DNA from: Zea mays
Lineage: Eukaryota; Streptophyta; Magnoliopsida; Poales; Poaceae
Length of the DNA stretch: 64,000 bases
Reading direction: 5' to 3'
Assembly: GCF_902167145.1 (NCBI RefSeq)
Contig: NC_050098.1
Span: 83,492,207 to 83,556,206 of the forward strand
Under the pieces are notes generated by a model. That model made no database searches. It was not told the DNA's origin and worked only from the letters and a program-made list of their open reading frames with translations. The position numbers and the translations under genes are program-made. This document shows positions 34,829 through 48,654 of the stretch, piece by piece (position 1 is the first letter of the stretch; the number at the start of each line of letters is the position of its first letter).

Positions 34829-36387
34829 ATGGTAATGTTCATTGTGGAATTGGTGCTGGTTGTACTGTTAGGGATGATAGGTGTGGGCGACAACTCTTTG
34901 GTTGTCAGCTGGTTAGTTTTTGGCCATTCGATCCTTTGTGGCTTTGGTTTCAAGGCAGTCCCTCGTTGGGTCTGCCTAGTCTTCACCATGGAAAAGACAG
35001 TAGAACCTTCGCTGTTGCGGGCCTCGGCCTCTGCCCCTGCCTCTGGTTGCATTACTGTCGTGGCCTTGCTGCGGAGGGTATTCATGACGACGAGCAGTAT
35101 CCCCAGTCTGTTGTTGATTGGCAATGTTGTGCACCTGGGACTGGGTACGATTTTGCCGGTTGGAGTCCAATTGTGAGGGCCTGACCCATGTCCTACTGGA
35201 CTGCGGAGTGTCCTTGGGCTTTCGCTGTGACTCGATTTTTCTTTTGGTGGAGCTCTTCGGACCGAGCGAACTTTTCGAAGAGCTGATATAACTCTTGCAA
35301 GTTTTTGGGTGGGTCTCCTATGCAATGGCTATATAAACACCAGCGCAAAGGCCACTGATTGCATAGTGAATGTCTATGTGGTCATCAACCGATGGCAGTT
35401 GCGACATCAGAAGGAGGAAACCGATGGCAGTTGCGACATCAGAAGGAGGAATTTCTTATAGTACTCCCGAAGGTCTCTTTCTCCTGCTGCCTCCAGAGTG
35501 ATAATTCCACCACAGCATCTATGTCTAATCTGTACCCTTGAAAGTTTACCAAGAACTTGTCGCGAAGTGCTTTCCATGAGTCGATTGATAATGGCGGCGG
35601 TCTTGTATACCATGTGAGGGCTGGGCCTTCGAGGGCTGTGATGAAGGATTTGGCCATGGTGGTGTCGTTCCTCTGGATGATGCGACCGCAACTTGGTAGC
35701 TCATAATGTATTGTTCTGGGTCAATGCTGTCGTTGTACTTGGGGTAGGTACCTGCCCTGAAATTTTTGGGCCAAGGTGAGGCTTGGAGTTGTGGAGCGAG
35801 AGGGCTTCGTTCATCAAGGTAATTTAATCTTTGGAAAGTAGCTGAGGCCAAGACTGGTGTGTGGAGAGGGTTTTGCTGCGGGTGGTGGGGGTCTTCACCC
35901 TCCATATCGACGATTTGTTGCAGCTCTTTGGCCTTCTGTTCCTCATCTAGTATCATCTGCCTGACCTTGGCCTGCATGGTGATGCGCTTGCACTTGGCTA
36001 CGAGTATTTCCTTCTACTTCTGTAAGTGGTTGTTCTTGATGCAAAGTCCTTGCAACTTCATCTGGTCCTCGGATGAGATGCCTAGGACTTCGTCGTCTTT
36101 GATGATGTCATCAGCCTCTCGGGGGTGAAGCCTGGCGGAGGTGCCCAAGGTAGTCCCTCAGAGCTGCATGTGCGAACGGTGCCCTCTGGGGTGGGTGAAT
36201 TCTCTTGGCGATGTCGCTTGCTGTTGACTGCCCCATCCTCGAGGGCCTCATGAGGGACTTCGCCAACAAGGACTTCCTTGCCCTTCTTCTCGGTGAGAAG
36301 GGCCGCCTTTGCTGCGTCGTCGACGGAGGTGATGGCCTTCGAAGTCGCTTTCTTGGGAGCCAAAGTGAGAATGAATTTTTGGAGCAC
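34829..36387 (-). pseudogene. Degenerate gag of Tat-type element L
   Basis: On the minus strand a leader coding region follows the PBS (APKKATSKAITSVDDAAKAA, near 36350). After frameshifts come a helical segment (QMILDEEQKAKELQQIVDME, near 35940) and the gag core: SPWPKNFRAGTYPKYNDSID, MAKSFITALEGPALTWYTR and LRDKFLVNFQGY (35750-35530). A basic, glutamine-rich segment RRFYCLFHGED (about 35000) follows. Three or more frame changes are needed, so the gene is dead. Gag would form the particle that packages the RNA. K's LTR cuts it off at 34828. Confidence 0.75.
35388..35451 (-). repeat. 32-bp exact tandem duplication in L gag
   Basis: Two adjacent identical 32-base units, each starting ACCGATGGCAGTTGCGACAT. 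The duplication is not a multiple of three and so adds a frameshift. Confidence 0.9.
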
Positions 36388-36390
36388 GAA

Positions 36391-36404
36391 CGGTGGGCGC
36401 CAAA
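36391..36404 (-). other. Primer-binding site of element L
   Basis: Minus-strand TTTGGCGCCCACCG immediately follows L's LTR, the same class as F and K. Confidence 0.75.
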
Positions 36405-36824
36405 TGTTGGAACTCACTGACACGTGGCCGAGTGAGTCTAAATAGTGGGAGAACGGGGATGATTTGATGCTTAGCAATGTAACACCCTAGGTGTTACTAT
36501 ACATTTAACAGCGAGTATGGATTTAAGCATGGGATAATAACAGTCTCTGTCTTAATTTGTTTCGTCTGTCGTGAGTTCGACATCATTTTTATCTCTTCTT
36601 AAAGGGTTCATGAAACTCAGAACGTAATTGTCCCAAGAATTAGCGAGTATTGAGGCCGTTTAAAAATTCATCGACTGAGCGAACACGAATATGGAAACTT
36701 AACTCAGTTTGGTGATTTTGCCCCAAATAAATTTATTAGAAGCTCGACGACAAGAGTGTTGATGCGAGATTAAATTGGACCGATATAATTAGAGCTGATA
36801 TTGAGTATTTATAATTAATCTATT

Positions 36825-39800
36825 TGTAACACCCCAGGTGTTACTTAGGGTGTTCACCCATGACTACACTAATAAACCCATCATCACATGTGGCTTAATT
36901 TGAGCAAAATACACCAAACTTGGGAATCAAGATCCTAAGTAAGTGCAACCCATCTTAGAAGTCATGCCTTGGCTTTATCATGCACATATAGTGGGGAGAA
37001 TTGCCCAAACCCTAATTCAAACCCCTTTGGACAATTGGAGCCCTAGAAGTGAGTATGACCAAAAGGCTATGAAAACCACATGATCAGGACTTGGGCCAAT
37101 TATAAAAGTTGTAGTACACTTAATACCCTACAAAAAATAGTAAGAAAGTGACCCCAAAAAGGTTTCAGAAAAACCCCAAAAGGTTCACCAAAGGGAAAAA
37201 CCTAAGAGAAAAATCAGAATTTTTCTAAGTTAAAAACCAACCCTCTTCCAAAGATCAAACATGTTCACCCTTTTTTAAAACTTCAAAACCACTTGGCCCA
37301 ATTGACAAAGTGGCGCCTAAAGACCTCTAGAACACCCTAGAAAAGTTTGAACCCAACCCTAAGTCGTTTGACATGACTTGGCATGGTTTTGTCTCGGTGT
37401 GGACAGCTCGGACAGAGCCAACTTCCCACACCCATATCTCTCAAACCCGACCACATCTCCCCTTGGAACTCACATGAACTAGGTAGCCCTAGGTGCAGGG
37501 AAGAGATCTATCAAAGGTCTTAGGGCTAGATTCGCACGTTTGGCTGCGCAGCAGGAGATAGAACAAGAGCAGAAACAAACCTCCATGTGTTCGACGCGCA
37601 CTGAGCTCGCCAGAGCACGCCCGACGCCCGCCCCCGCGTGCCCCGCGTCGCGCCAAGCCGAGCCCGTGCCATTGCCTGCGCCCGCGCCTATAAAGCCACC
37701 AGAGGCTTCGACCGTACTCCCCCGCACGCTCTCGACCTCACCGGAGCACTAGATCACCGGCATTGCCCCGCGCACGGTGTGCCAGCGGCCGCCCGATTCC
37801 CCGCCACCGTAGACCGGCCGGCAGTGCCTTTCCCAACCCCGTCCGACCCTCGGAGTAGACCTTGCGTGCCTCGGTGAAGCTCCCCGAGCGAGGAATCGAA
37901 CTCTGCCTCGCCGGAGAAGCCAGATCACGGTCGCCGGACTTCACCCGACCGTCGGCAAGCGTGGACCGAGCTCCACGGTGAGTTGTTCTCCGATTACTTG
38001 CACGAGTCGATTCCTTGACACCCCGTGAAGCTCCTCGTGCCCTTGGATTGACCGGTATCGCCATGGATAGGCCGGAGCACTCGCCACCAACGAACTCGCC
38101 CGCCTACGCACGTGGACCGGTCGATTCCGGCCATCACCGCTGTGGAGCCGTACCTCGTTGTGACCGCAAGGACCTCCCGGAGCCAACCCCGCCCTTCGTC
38201 GGACCTCCCTCACCGTCGGTAAGCCGTGCCACCCTTTTTCCTTTCGCGGGTACTGTTCAAAAGGGGGGAGGGACCTCGGGGAAGAAGAGATAAAAGCCAG
38301 GGGGTTTTTGAAGTGTCAGCGACTCAAAGGAGTAGTGGCGTAGGGGTATAAGTGAAGGGATTGTTTTAGGAAAAGCCCAGGGTCTTCTATGCAAATGGGT
38401 TTTCCAGAAAACCTTTTTAAGATTTCTGATTTAAATACAAACAGAACTTGAAAAATTCATAACTTCAGTTTTGTTCACCCAAATCGAGTCAAACCAATTT
38501 TGCCAGATTCTAAATAATGTAAACTACTTAGGAAAAATACAAAACCCCTAAGTGTTGCAGAAAATTTCAAAGTTTTGATTTAAATGATTATCTGGCCAAA
38601 AGATAAATGAAATAGGGAAAAATAGCTACACTGTTAGACTGAGGTTAAGAAAATTCATAGAAGTACTTAATCACTTCTTAATCTGCTTAAAAATAGTAAA
38701 TCCCTCAGTACACCAAATTAAGGTAGAGTTTGCCATTTAAATCATTTTCAGCTTAAAGTTAAAGAAAATATAATAGGTAGTTTAAAATAAGAACCAGGGA
38801 GCAACCATATTTTTGTTAGCTCCCTTATCCAGTATAGTTCACTAGAAAATTTTGTTAAACCTTTGTTTAGTAAAAAAGAAATGAGATATCCTTTTATTTT
38901 ATGAAAACAATGAAAACTTAGGAAAATCTTAGAGAAATAATCCTGAGGAGAAAACACCCCAACCCTTGGGATAACTAATACTTTGTTATTATAAACATAG
39001 GAAAAATATGAAATCTGTTGTTTGATATTTTTCAAATAACAAGTTAGTTATAAGTACCTTTTTGGCATGAAACTTTAGAAATTCACAACTAAATATCCAG
39101 TAGGCCTTTTTCTGTGATTTTTAACACAGAGGCCCAATATCACCTATGAATCTGGACAAAAATAAAGTTTGGTACAGAAACTTCACTTAAATCATAGCTA
39201 TAGTGTAAAATGCCCTTTTACACTTATTTTTGTTAATTTTGCACAAGTAGTATCTGAATCAGTATCCACCTCAAATTTTTAGGAGAACCCACAAATGTTA
39301 ATAGTAACCCACTGTAATTTTTACAGAAATTTTGGAAATTTTAAAATCACTGTTGTAGTTCAAACCCAACTTAAGAGCATGAAAAGAGAATAAAAGAAAG
39401 AATTAAGTAGTGGAGATAAATGCTACCCTGACCAAAACAGCAAAACTCTTTAGTACCTACTAGAACCTTTAAGGGAAATCCAAGCCTTAATCCACTACGG
39501 TTGCCTCTAAGCGAAACCTCCAAACCTAAATTGTTAAGCATAAACCACAAGAGCTTTTTATACCAAGGAAAACCCTAAGTCCTCACTAACTTAGTTTTTC
39601 CTTCCCTATACATAATGATTACTAAATTCTGCATCTCATAGCATACATAGATCTTATTCATTGCATTCGATAGATTGCAACCTCGCTGACGGAGAGTACA
39701 TCCTCGTGCCGGAGCAAGGACTTGCTCAGGAGGTAGCCCCAGATCCAGCAACAGAGCCTGCCATCGAGGATCTGCCTGCCCCAGCTTTGGAAGGCAAGCC

Positions 39801-41191
39801 CTGGTGTTATGCATAACTAGTTCTATATATTATTTTACTACACTTAATGATTGTAGGCTTGTATTGTGCACTTAAGTGTAGGAGTTGCCTGAAACCCTAG
39901 TTGCATTACCTCAGAATTTCCTTTGAGATGGATACTAGTATGCTAGGTCGAGTAGTTGCTTTACTAATTAGGGATCTCGGTAGAAGTCGAGTGATTTTTC
40001 TAGCACTCGCGCGAGGTCAGGAATTGGTTGTATCCACTTTCATAGCATAATGATGTTGGTCTGTGGACAACAATCCATGGGGATTGGTTGTCTACGAGGT
40101 GGAAAATTGGAATAAGGATTATGGTGTGGTACCGTGAGTCAAGCGTTTGAACGTACTAAACATATGCCAAGAAATATGGTAAATCGGTAAGCCTAGTACC
40201 TGATTGAACCTGGCAGCAGACTTTGCCCCTCACGCGACCTGAGACGTGGTCTCCCATTCCGGTTATGGTGGGTACAAGTGCGGTCACTGCACGACGGCAG
40301 TCGGGGTCAGTGAGGCATTGTATGCCAAGGCGGTGAGCCCTGATCTGCTGGCGGGGAATCGATGGGGTCGGTTGATGTGTGTGGGGACGGAGTGCCTCGC
40401 CATGTCGTGTGTTTAGGTTTACCTTGCAAAGATAAAAACTCGATTTGAATCGTCTGCTTCTCGCAGCTAATGAGACTGCTTGATCCATGCTGCTACATTG
40501 AGTAACAAGTGGAAATGTGATGACTTGGCAAAAGTTGTTGATTGCTAAATGTTTGATACCATGTATGGTTAGATAGGTATACATTTAGTCTTAAGAGAGT
40601 CACACTAAAACTTGAAAAAGCTAAAACTTGATTTTTAGACTCAGCTAGTGCTTTTGGCAACCAAACCCTCAGCCAAACAGCTGCATGTCTAGAGGTAGAG
40701 GAGTAGACTCCTCACACCGGGTAAGTCTAGCTGAGTATTAGTATACTCAGCCTTGCTTGTGGCATAATTTTACAGGTTCTCTGGAGGACATGGTTGCTGG
40801 AGTGACTTGGCCGTCCATCTTGCCACCGGGTTGGACAGTCGAGTGGGACCCTACCTCGGCTGAGGAGGAGCGTGAGGAGTGATGGGACAGGCTTCCCCAT
40901 CTCTCCATTTATCGTTAGTTTATTTCCGCTGCATTCCGAACAATGAGTACTACTTTTGCGAAAACTCCGATGATGATGTAATAAATTTAATACTCCCTTA
41001 ATGTATGTTTTATGCTTTATTGTATTTGCTCTATGTCTCACCATCGGGTGAGTACGTGGTACTTGATCCTGTTAGTGGCCTTGTCGGACTAGATCCGAGG
41101 GACTGACGTGTTATTCCCATTTAAGTGTGGTGTAGCCTCTAAGGCGGGACTTAGGCACTTAAGTTGGAATAATTCGGGCGGTTCCGCCACA
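36825..41191 (+). mobile_element. Solo LTR (4,367 bp) in B
   Basis: TSD CTATT at 36820-36824 and 41192-41196. It begins TGTAACACCCCAGG and ends GCGGTTCCGCCACA. There is no PBS or PPT on either side. It is related throughout to 54114-58071 and, over its last 1.4 kb, to LTR A. ORFs at 37480-38290 lie in a GC-rich block and look non-coding. 38300-39700 is AT-rich with nothing recognisable. Confidence 0.9.
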
Positions 41192-41735
41192 CTATTTCCC
41201 TGTTCAGACTGTGGATATAATTACCGGGTTTCGAATCGAATCAAATTAAGCACAGTCTTAATATATTGACTCTGATCTCGTTTGGTTTGGTCCATGTGTT
41301 TCTTGCCCAGATCCAAAACTTCGGATGTAAATAACGAGTGAAAATTCATCTAACTCCGAAGTATTCATCAAATTAAATCCGGTCCAAATATTGTTGTCAA
41401 TCTTATTTTGTTCGGCCCTTTTATATCTCATCCAACCTCTAATCCTAGTACTAGTATTCTTTAAAAACGAAAGAAGAAAATATCCAAATGGAAAAATATC
41501 TTCCGCTAATCACGACTAGACGTCGTGGCCATCTCTCATGTGCTAGCGTTGATTTTTTCTGCGTTCGTTCCTATCAGCTGCCGCCCTAGCCTTATCTCCC
41601 ACCGCTCGCTCTCTTATCTTTTTCTTGGCCGATGTCTTATCCTCCTCGGATATTTATCTTCCACCGCTTACTCCATTTCTTGATTCCTACTCGTCGGCCG
41701 CTCGATCTCCCTCCGGCCGTGGGACGCATTCGTCA

Positions 41736-41758
41736 CTCTCTCTCTCTCTCTCTCTCTC
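41736..41758 (+). repeat. (CT)n microsatellite
   Basis: Eleven and a half CT dinucleotides in the leader-like part of solo LTR B. Confidence 0.95.
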
Positions 41759-44700
41759 GCTGGACGCACGGCCTTGCTCCTCGCGTCACTGTTCGTCGAG
41801 CTCATCCAACACTCACCTCGCCATGGCCACAGTCTGTGCCTCCTCGAACTCCCTGCCCCTCCCCAGCGTCTGGACGAGCCAGCTCGCTCCAAACTCGACC
41901 TCGTCGTCGTTCCTCAGCTTCACGCCGACCTCCAGCTCGTCGGTCGAGCTCCTCCCTCACGCTGGATCTGGCCGTTGACACCCAGCCACGTGTTCTTCCT
42001 CCCAGTTTGTGGGTGTCGTCATTCCGTGTGCTTGGCCATCAGAGATCACCGGTCGTGATGCCCCTCTACTCCTGCCTCGCCTAGCCGTGTGGGTGCTCTC
42101 TCCGCGTCGAACACTCACTGCAGCTCGACACCGCCCCCTCCCACATCTCCCCCACACCACTGTCTTCCCTTGGTGGCGAGCTCGCCCAGGTCGCGACCTC
42201 GCCGAACCGCGCCCCTGCTCGACGTCGGTGATGGCCGTCGTTGGTCCCTGCGTCCTTCCCCAGTCATCTCGCCTCCCCTCGACGCCCCTGCTTTTTCCCC
42301 AGCTCCGGCGTCCGTCGCGTCCTGTCCCTTCCATTCATACAACACTGCTCTGGTGGTCGTCAATCCCAGCGCCCAGCGCTGCTCTGATCTCGCCGGGCTT
42401 TGTCTCCCCGACGTTGGTAGCTGCTCCAACTCACGTTCGTGGACGTCATATCTGCGACTCCGACAGTCCCTACACATAATCCGTGTCTTGTGTTCATCGC
42501 CGAATAAAATCTCTGGCGTTTTGGGGAGAGGAAGATGAAGTCTGCTCTTCGATCACTAGGTGTTCGGTGTTGTGCGCAAACCAAAAATTGATGTTGTCCA
42601 TGCAAATATCGAACTGGTTCAAGGTATGGTGAGCTCCATTGCTATCCTTGCTAATTAATTTGATAGATGGATTAGAAGGGTATTAATCGTGATGATTATT
42701 CTATTTGTAGCTTAGATGCACGGGTGGGTGTTCGAAATATATGTTGTGATTGACGTCGTTTTAGTATTCATGTGGTGATTTACGTCTTTCCTGTGTTCAT
42801 GCGTTTGAATCGCAATATGCAATTAGTGAGGAAGGCTAGATGGTGTAGGCAGTAAAGGTTCGTGCAGCGTCCACTTAGTGTTCGGCAAAACGCCCAAACC
42901 ATGATTCATCGTCGATTTGCGATTATCAAATCGTTTTGGTCATGGTGAGCGGATGGGTTATTCGTGATAATTAGATCATTAAATAAATTAATGGGTTAGT
43001 GTGATGATCCTTTTATTTAGTATATGTGTGCTTGGTAGCTATGGCTAGATCCGTTGTTGTGTCGGCGTGCTGTTGTGTGGTGAAAATAGCTTTAGCGCAG
43101 CACTCCTCGGATGTTCTGTAAAATAGGTGAACTGTAGATCATCGTCGATCTCGTTAATTCGAGTTCTAAATAGTTGTGGTGCACAGACTCATTGCCTTGG
43201 CTATCTAGTTTGTTGTATTGATTATATATTAGTCACGATGATTCTCGAATTCTTTTTAAAGCAAGAGTTTCGTAGAACTCTAGGTTATATAATAATATTC
43301 TACCTGTTAGTTTAAGTTTAAACAAGGTGTTTTATTTAGTAAATGTGCTATGCATAATGATCTAAAATAGTAATTCTAAAAGCTAACTGAAATGCTTTTG
43401 TTCATTGTTCTAAGCTTCTGGTGTCCTAAGAGGGAGAGTCTAAGTATTGTTAGTCCTTCGGTGTCATGCGTTAGCTAATGATGGTATGGGACTTGTTTAG
43501 AATATTGTTCTTGATGTTTGAGTTAGATCCGTTTAAGCTAGAGAAGTGTGCTGGTTGTACTTAGTAATATCTCAACATCTAGTGATTGCTTTTAAATGTT
43601 ATTATGTGCCTCACCACTAGATATTTAATTCACTATCGTGTAGCAATAATTAGGCTTTTGCTATTCCTATTTATATTTATTCATGTGCATTATGCATATC
43701 ATTTAGGTACGTTAATTGATCACGTGATACGAAGAACCAAAGCTGAGTTGACCCCAAGATGTTGTAAAGCGTGAGCTACTCCGCAAGGTGATGCTGATAA
43801 TGAACCTGAAGATGGATAATCTGAACGAGTGCCAAGAGAAAGGATAGTCGTCAAGTGATCGGCATCTAACAAACACTAACCTAGTGTTATTCCAGGCAAG
43901 CCCCGGTGCATTATCCCTTTCCTTATTGTTTTAAAATATTTATCACCTTATATGATGCATTAGGTGATAAGAGTTGTGTGCTAAACAATTAATGCATTTC
44001 CTTCCTTGGAAAATTGCTTACCCTTCTTTGATACCCTTTTATGAAAAGGATTTTATGATGCTTAGCCTTGCTTTAGAAAAAACAAAATGTTTTGTTTTAA
44101 AACAAAAGGTGATGCTTCACACTGGATGGGAATTTTTACAAAGAAAAGAATTATGATGGTGAATCCATCACGGCTGTGATGGGTTCAACATTTGAAAAGA
44201 AGTACCTCTGTCAGGTACCAAACTTTGGGTTATAAATAATAAAGACAAGACCAGGCGGGTGACTTGCACGAGAAGGAAGTCTCGGTGTAGTGTCTCCGTC
44301 TGAGTCGATTAAGGACCGAGCCGATGTAGGCCTGCTGACCGAGGACCTTTTAACTGGCCACATGCCTCGCCATGGGTAAGCTTTGCCTTGGTCGGACCAA
44401 TACCAGAAAGGCCACCACGCAATGGGAGTGTAGAGATGGCGAGAGTAGCGTGTACCCTCCGTGGCAAGAGGCTGAACGGTGGTGTATCTGTGCTCTCAGT
44501 TGGCGTGATCCCATTCTGATCTTGAGAAACGAGTTGACATATGCAAGGGTTAAGTGTTACATATGTCGTGTGGTTGGAGATCCCCAGCTGGGTATTAATC
44601 GATTTGGATCACCGTTATTTCTCGGACATGAAGACTTGGTCACTGACTTACACGTAGCAATCCAGTGAACTGAGGGATGATAAAAGACGGCTAGTATAGG

Positions 44701-44923
44701 TCAAGTGTTTGATCTAGGATAGAAAGAACTCTAGATGCAGGTAACTACTTAACCTGATAACAAAAATGGATTTTTAAGGATCCACTCATAGTAAGCTTTT
44801 CGGCAAACAAAGTCTTTGAATCTTGATAAGCTTTACCTTGATTCCGAAAGGCCAGCATGTCCTTGAGAGTCTTTTTCCTTTGACGGGTAAGACTTGCGAA
44901 AGTACACTTTCGTACTCAGGGTT

Positions 44924-46201
44924 TGAAAGGGAAATGTGCCCTTAGGCCATTTCTAAGTATTTTGGTAATTGAGTGCCAACACAAGTGCTTAAATGTGAAT
45001 CTATACCCATGGATGGACAAAGTGCAAATCAAGAGTAAAGGTATGTTTCTAAGCCTTAGTACATTGTTTTGAAGACTAATGTATTGTGTCTAAGTGCTTG
45101 AAACAGGAGAAATCGAGTCAGAGAAAAGTTGGCTGTGTACAGCCAAAAGGCTGTTCGGTCTGGAGCACCGGACTGTCCGGTGGTGCACCGGACAGTGTCC
45201 GGTGCGCCAGACTGACTCGGGCGAACTGGCCGCTCTCAGGAATTTACCGGCGACGTACGGCTATAATTCACCGGACTGTCCGGTGTGCACCGGACTGTCC
45301 AGTGTGCACCGGACTGTCCGGTGAGCCAACGGTCGGCCGGGCCAACGGTCGGTCGCGCGATCTGCGCGGGACACGTGGCCGAGCCAACGGCTAGAAGGGG
45401 GCACCGGACTGTCCAGTGTGCACCGGACATGTCCGGTGCGCCAACGGCTCTCTGGCGGCCAACGGTCGGCTGCGCCGTTTAAGGAAAGAAATCGGGCACC
45501 GGACAGTGTCCGGTGTGCACCGGACTGTCCGGTGCACCAGTCGACAGAAGGCAAGATCAGCCTTCCAGATTTGCTCTCAAGGGCTCCTAGCTGCCTTGGG
45601 GCTATAAAAGGGACCCCTAGGCGCATGGAGGAGTACACCAAGCATTCCTACAACATTCCTAAGCACCAAGACATCGATTCCGCGCATTTGGTTCATTGTG
45701 ATAGCATCTAGAGCTCTTGTTGAGTTGTGAACTCATTGAGTGGTGTTGCGAGCTCTTGTTGCGACTTGTGTGCGTGCTGTTGCTCTGATTTTGAGTCTTG
45801 TGTGCGTTGCTAGTTCCTCCCTTACTCCGTATTTCTTTGTGAATCTCAAGTGTAAGGGCGAGAGGCTCCAAGTTGTGGAGATTCCTCGTAAACGGGATAT
45901 TGAAAGGCAAAGCAAAACACCGTGGTATTCAAGTTGGTCTTTGGACCGCTTGAGAGGGGTTGATTGCAACCCTCGTCCGTTGGGACGCCACAACGTGGAG
46001 TAGGCAAGCGTTGGTCTTGGCCGAACCATAGGATAAACCACTGTGTCATCTCCGTGTTTGATCTCTTGTGGTATTGTGTTTTGTTGAGACTCCTCTCTAG
46101 CCACTTGGCAATTATTGTGCTAACACTTAACAAGTTTTTGTGGCTATAAGTTTAAGTTTCACAGGATCACCTATTCACCCCCCCCCCTCTAGGTGCTCTC
46201 A
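44924..46201 (+). mobile_element. 5' LTR of the copia element
   Basis: 1,278 bp from TGAAAGGGAAATGTGCCC to GGTGCTCTCA. The TATAAAAG at 45603-45610 is the likely promoter. ORFs inside it recur in the 3' LTR and only reflect the palindrome-rich composition. Confidence 0.92.
45166..45535 (+). promoter_or_regulatory. Cluster of CACCGGAC palindromes upstream of the TATA box
   Basis: At least eight palindromic modules: CACCGGACTGTCCGGTG at 45166-45182, CACCGGACAGTGTCCGGTG at 45186-45204, a triple run at about 45270-45322, CACCGGACATGTCCGGTG near 45421, and a final pair at 45498-45535. Such arrays are a known signature of maize Sirevirus LTRs. The 3' LTR carries the same set at about 52926-53280. 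Confidence 0.85.
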
Positions 46202-46203
46202 AT

Positions 46204-46215
46204 TGGTATCGGAGC
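46204..46215 (+). other. Primer-binding site of the copia element
   Basis: TGGTATCGGAGC two bases after the 5' LTR. Initiator tRNA-Met type. Confidence 0.88.
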
Positions 46216-46250
46216 CGTTCTCTTCACAAAGGGACTAACCGCCTGAAGAG

Positions 46251-48647
46251 ATGGATCCTAAAGGGAAGGGAATCGTGATCAACGACAAGGAGAAGGAGTC
46301 CTTCGTCAACGAGCCAAGGGATGACAAGTCCAACGACTCGGGCTCGGGCCACAGACGCAAAGATGGGAAGAAGAAGAAGACAAGACGCATCAAGGAGATC
46401 GTCTACTACGACAGCGATGAGTCTACTTCCTCCCAAAAGGACGACGACCACAACGAATACGAGAGAAAGAAACCGGTCAATTCGAACTTTTCTTTTGATT
46501 ACTCTCGTATTCCTCAAAGTACTAATGCTCATTTATTATCTATTCCACTTGGTAAACCTCCTCATTTTGATGGAGAGGACTACGGATTTTGGAGTCACAA
46601 AATGCGTAGTCACTTGTTCTCTCTCCATCCTAGCATATGGGAGATTGTAGAAAGTGGAATGCACTTTGATAGTACGGATAGTCCCATGTTTATTAATGAA
46701 CAGATTCATAAAAATGCACAAGCTACTACTATGTTGCTAGCCTCTTTGTGCAGGGACGAGTACCATAAGGTGAGCGGCTTGGACAATGCCAAGCAGATCT
46801 GGACACCCTCAAGATCTCTCATGAGGGGAATGATGTCACCTTGCTCACCAAGATGGAGTTGGTGGAGGGCGAGCTTGGACGGTTCGCAATGATAAGGGGC
46901 GAGGAGCCAACTCAAACATACAACTGGCTCAAGACCCTTATCAACAAAATAAGGAGCTACGGAAGCACGCGATGGACGGATCACGACGTCGTCCGCCTAA
47001 TGCTAAGGTCCTTTACCGTTCTTGATCCTCATTTGGTGAACAATATTCGTGAAAATCCTAGGTACACCAAGATGTCGCCCGAAGAAGTTCTGGGGAAGTT
47101 CATAAGTGGGCGAATGATGATCAAGGAGGCAAGATATGTGGACGACGCGTTGAACGGTCCTATTCATGAGCCTCAACCCATTGCTCTCAAGGCAACGAGG
47201 AGCAAGGAGGCGCTACCGAGCAAGGTGGCGCAAGTTGAGGCGGCCGGGCTAAATAATGAGGAGATGGCCCTCATCATTAAGCACTTCAAGACGGCGCTTA
47301 AAGGTCGCAAGGGACAGCCAAGCAAGACCAAGACAAAGGAGAAGCGCTCGTGCTTCAAATGTGGTAAGATTGGTCATTTCATTGGTAACTATCCCGATAA
47401 TGAAAGTGACCAGGAAAAGGGGAACAAAAGGGAGAAGAAGAAGCATTACAAGAAGGCCAAGGGCGAGGCACATATCGGAAAGGAGTGGGATTCGGATTGC
47501 TCCTCCTCCGACTCCGACAATGAAGGACTCGCCGCCACCGCCTTCAACAAGTCATCCCTCTTCCCCCAACGAGCGTCACACTTGCCTCATGGCAAGGGAG
47601 AAGAAAGTAAGCACTCATGATACTAGTACTTATGCTTCTTCAAGTGAGGATGAGTCTAGTGATGATGATGAGATAGATTACTCATGCTTATTCAAGGGAT
47701 TAGATAGATCTAAAATTAATAAGATTAATGAGTTGATTGATGCTTTGAATGACAAGAATAGATTACTAGAAAAACAAGAGGATCTTTTATATGAGGAGCA
47801 TGATAAATTTGTTAGTGCACAAAATTCTCTTGCTCTAGAAATTAAAAGGAATGAAATGCACTCTAGTGAATTATCTACTTGTCATGAATCCATCTCTAAA
47901 TTAAAAAGTGTTAATGATGATTTGAATGCTAAGTTAGAAATAGCTAGTAAATCAACATCTTGTGTAGAAATTGTTGAAACTTGCAATAGGTGTAAAGATT
48001 TTGATATTGATGCTTGTAGTGAACACCTAGTTTCAATTTCCAAACTTAATGATGAATTGGCTAGTCTTAATGCTCAACTTAAGACTAGCAAGAGTAATTT
48101 TGATAAGCTAAAATTTGCAAGGGATGCCTACACAATTGGTAGACACCCCTCAATTAAGGATGGACTTGGCTACAAGAAGGAAGCCAAGAACTTGACAAGC
48201 CATAAGGCTCCCATCTCCGCCAAGGAGAAAGGGAAGGCCCCTATGGCTAGTAGTGTGCAAAAGAACCATGCCTTTATGTACCATGATAGGAGACAATCTA
48301 GAAATGCTTATAGGAGATGTAACGCATATGATGCTTTTGATTCTCATGACATGTTTGCTTCTAGTTCTTCTTATGTGCATGATAGAAATGTTGGTAGGAG
48401 AAATGTTGTTCATAATATGCCTAGGAGAAATGTTGTTAATGTTCCTAGGAAAGTAATGAATGAACCCTCTACAATTTATCATGCTTTAAATGCTTCCTTT
48501 GCTATTTGTAGAAAGGATAGGAAAATAGTTGCTAGGAAGTTAGGGGCAAAATGCAAGGGAGACAAAACTTGCATTTGGGTCCCTAAGGATATTTGCACTA
48601 ACCTTGTAGGACCCAACATGAGTTGGGTACCTAAGACCCAAGCCTAA
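46251..48647 (+). pseudogene. Sirevirus gag with two single-base frameshifts
   Basis: Gag builds the particle that holds the RNA. The frame starts at 46251 (MDPKGKGIVINDKEKES) with a lysine- and acid-rich N-terminus, then a UBN2-like core (PPHFDGEDYGFWSHKM). A missing base near 46802 shifts the frame. The second segment (to about 47560) carries KMELVEGELGRFAM and the zinc knuckle CFKCGKIGHFIGNY, in which the last cysteine is tyrosine. An extra C in the run near 47562 shifts the frame again. The third segment has acidic and coiled-coil sequence typical of long Sirevirus gag and ends WVPKTQA at the TAA at 48645-48647. As read, no functional gag is made. Confidence 0.88.
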
Positions 48648-48654
48648 ATTTGCC

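Noticed and set aside
37479..38293. Candidate small genes on both strands
   Set aside because: Inside a solo LTR with verified CTATT TSD; composition-driven, no motif.
41625..42605. ORFs of 120-156 codons on both strands
   Set aside because: GC-rich block of solo LTR B, with a CT microsatellite; no protein features.
45166..45535. Possible CRISPR-like array
   Set aside because: Palindromic modules have irregular spacing, no unique spacers of constant length, and sit in a plant retrotransposon LTR.
45086..45711. ORFs rich in HRTVRCAPDCPV-like repeats
   Set aside because: Translation of the CACCGGACTGTCCGGTG palindromes in the copia LTR; they recur in the 3' LTR at 52845-53454 and are not proteins.
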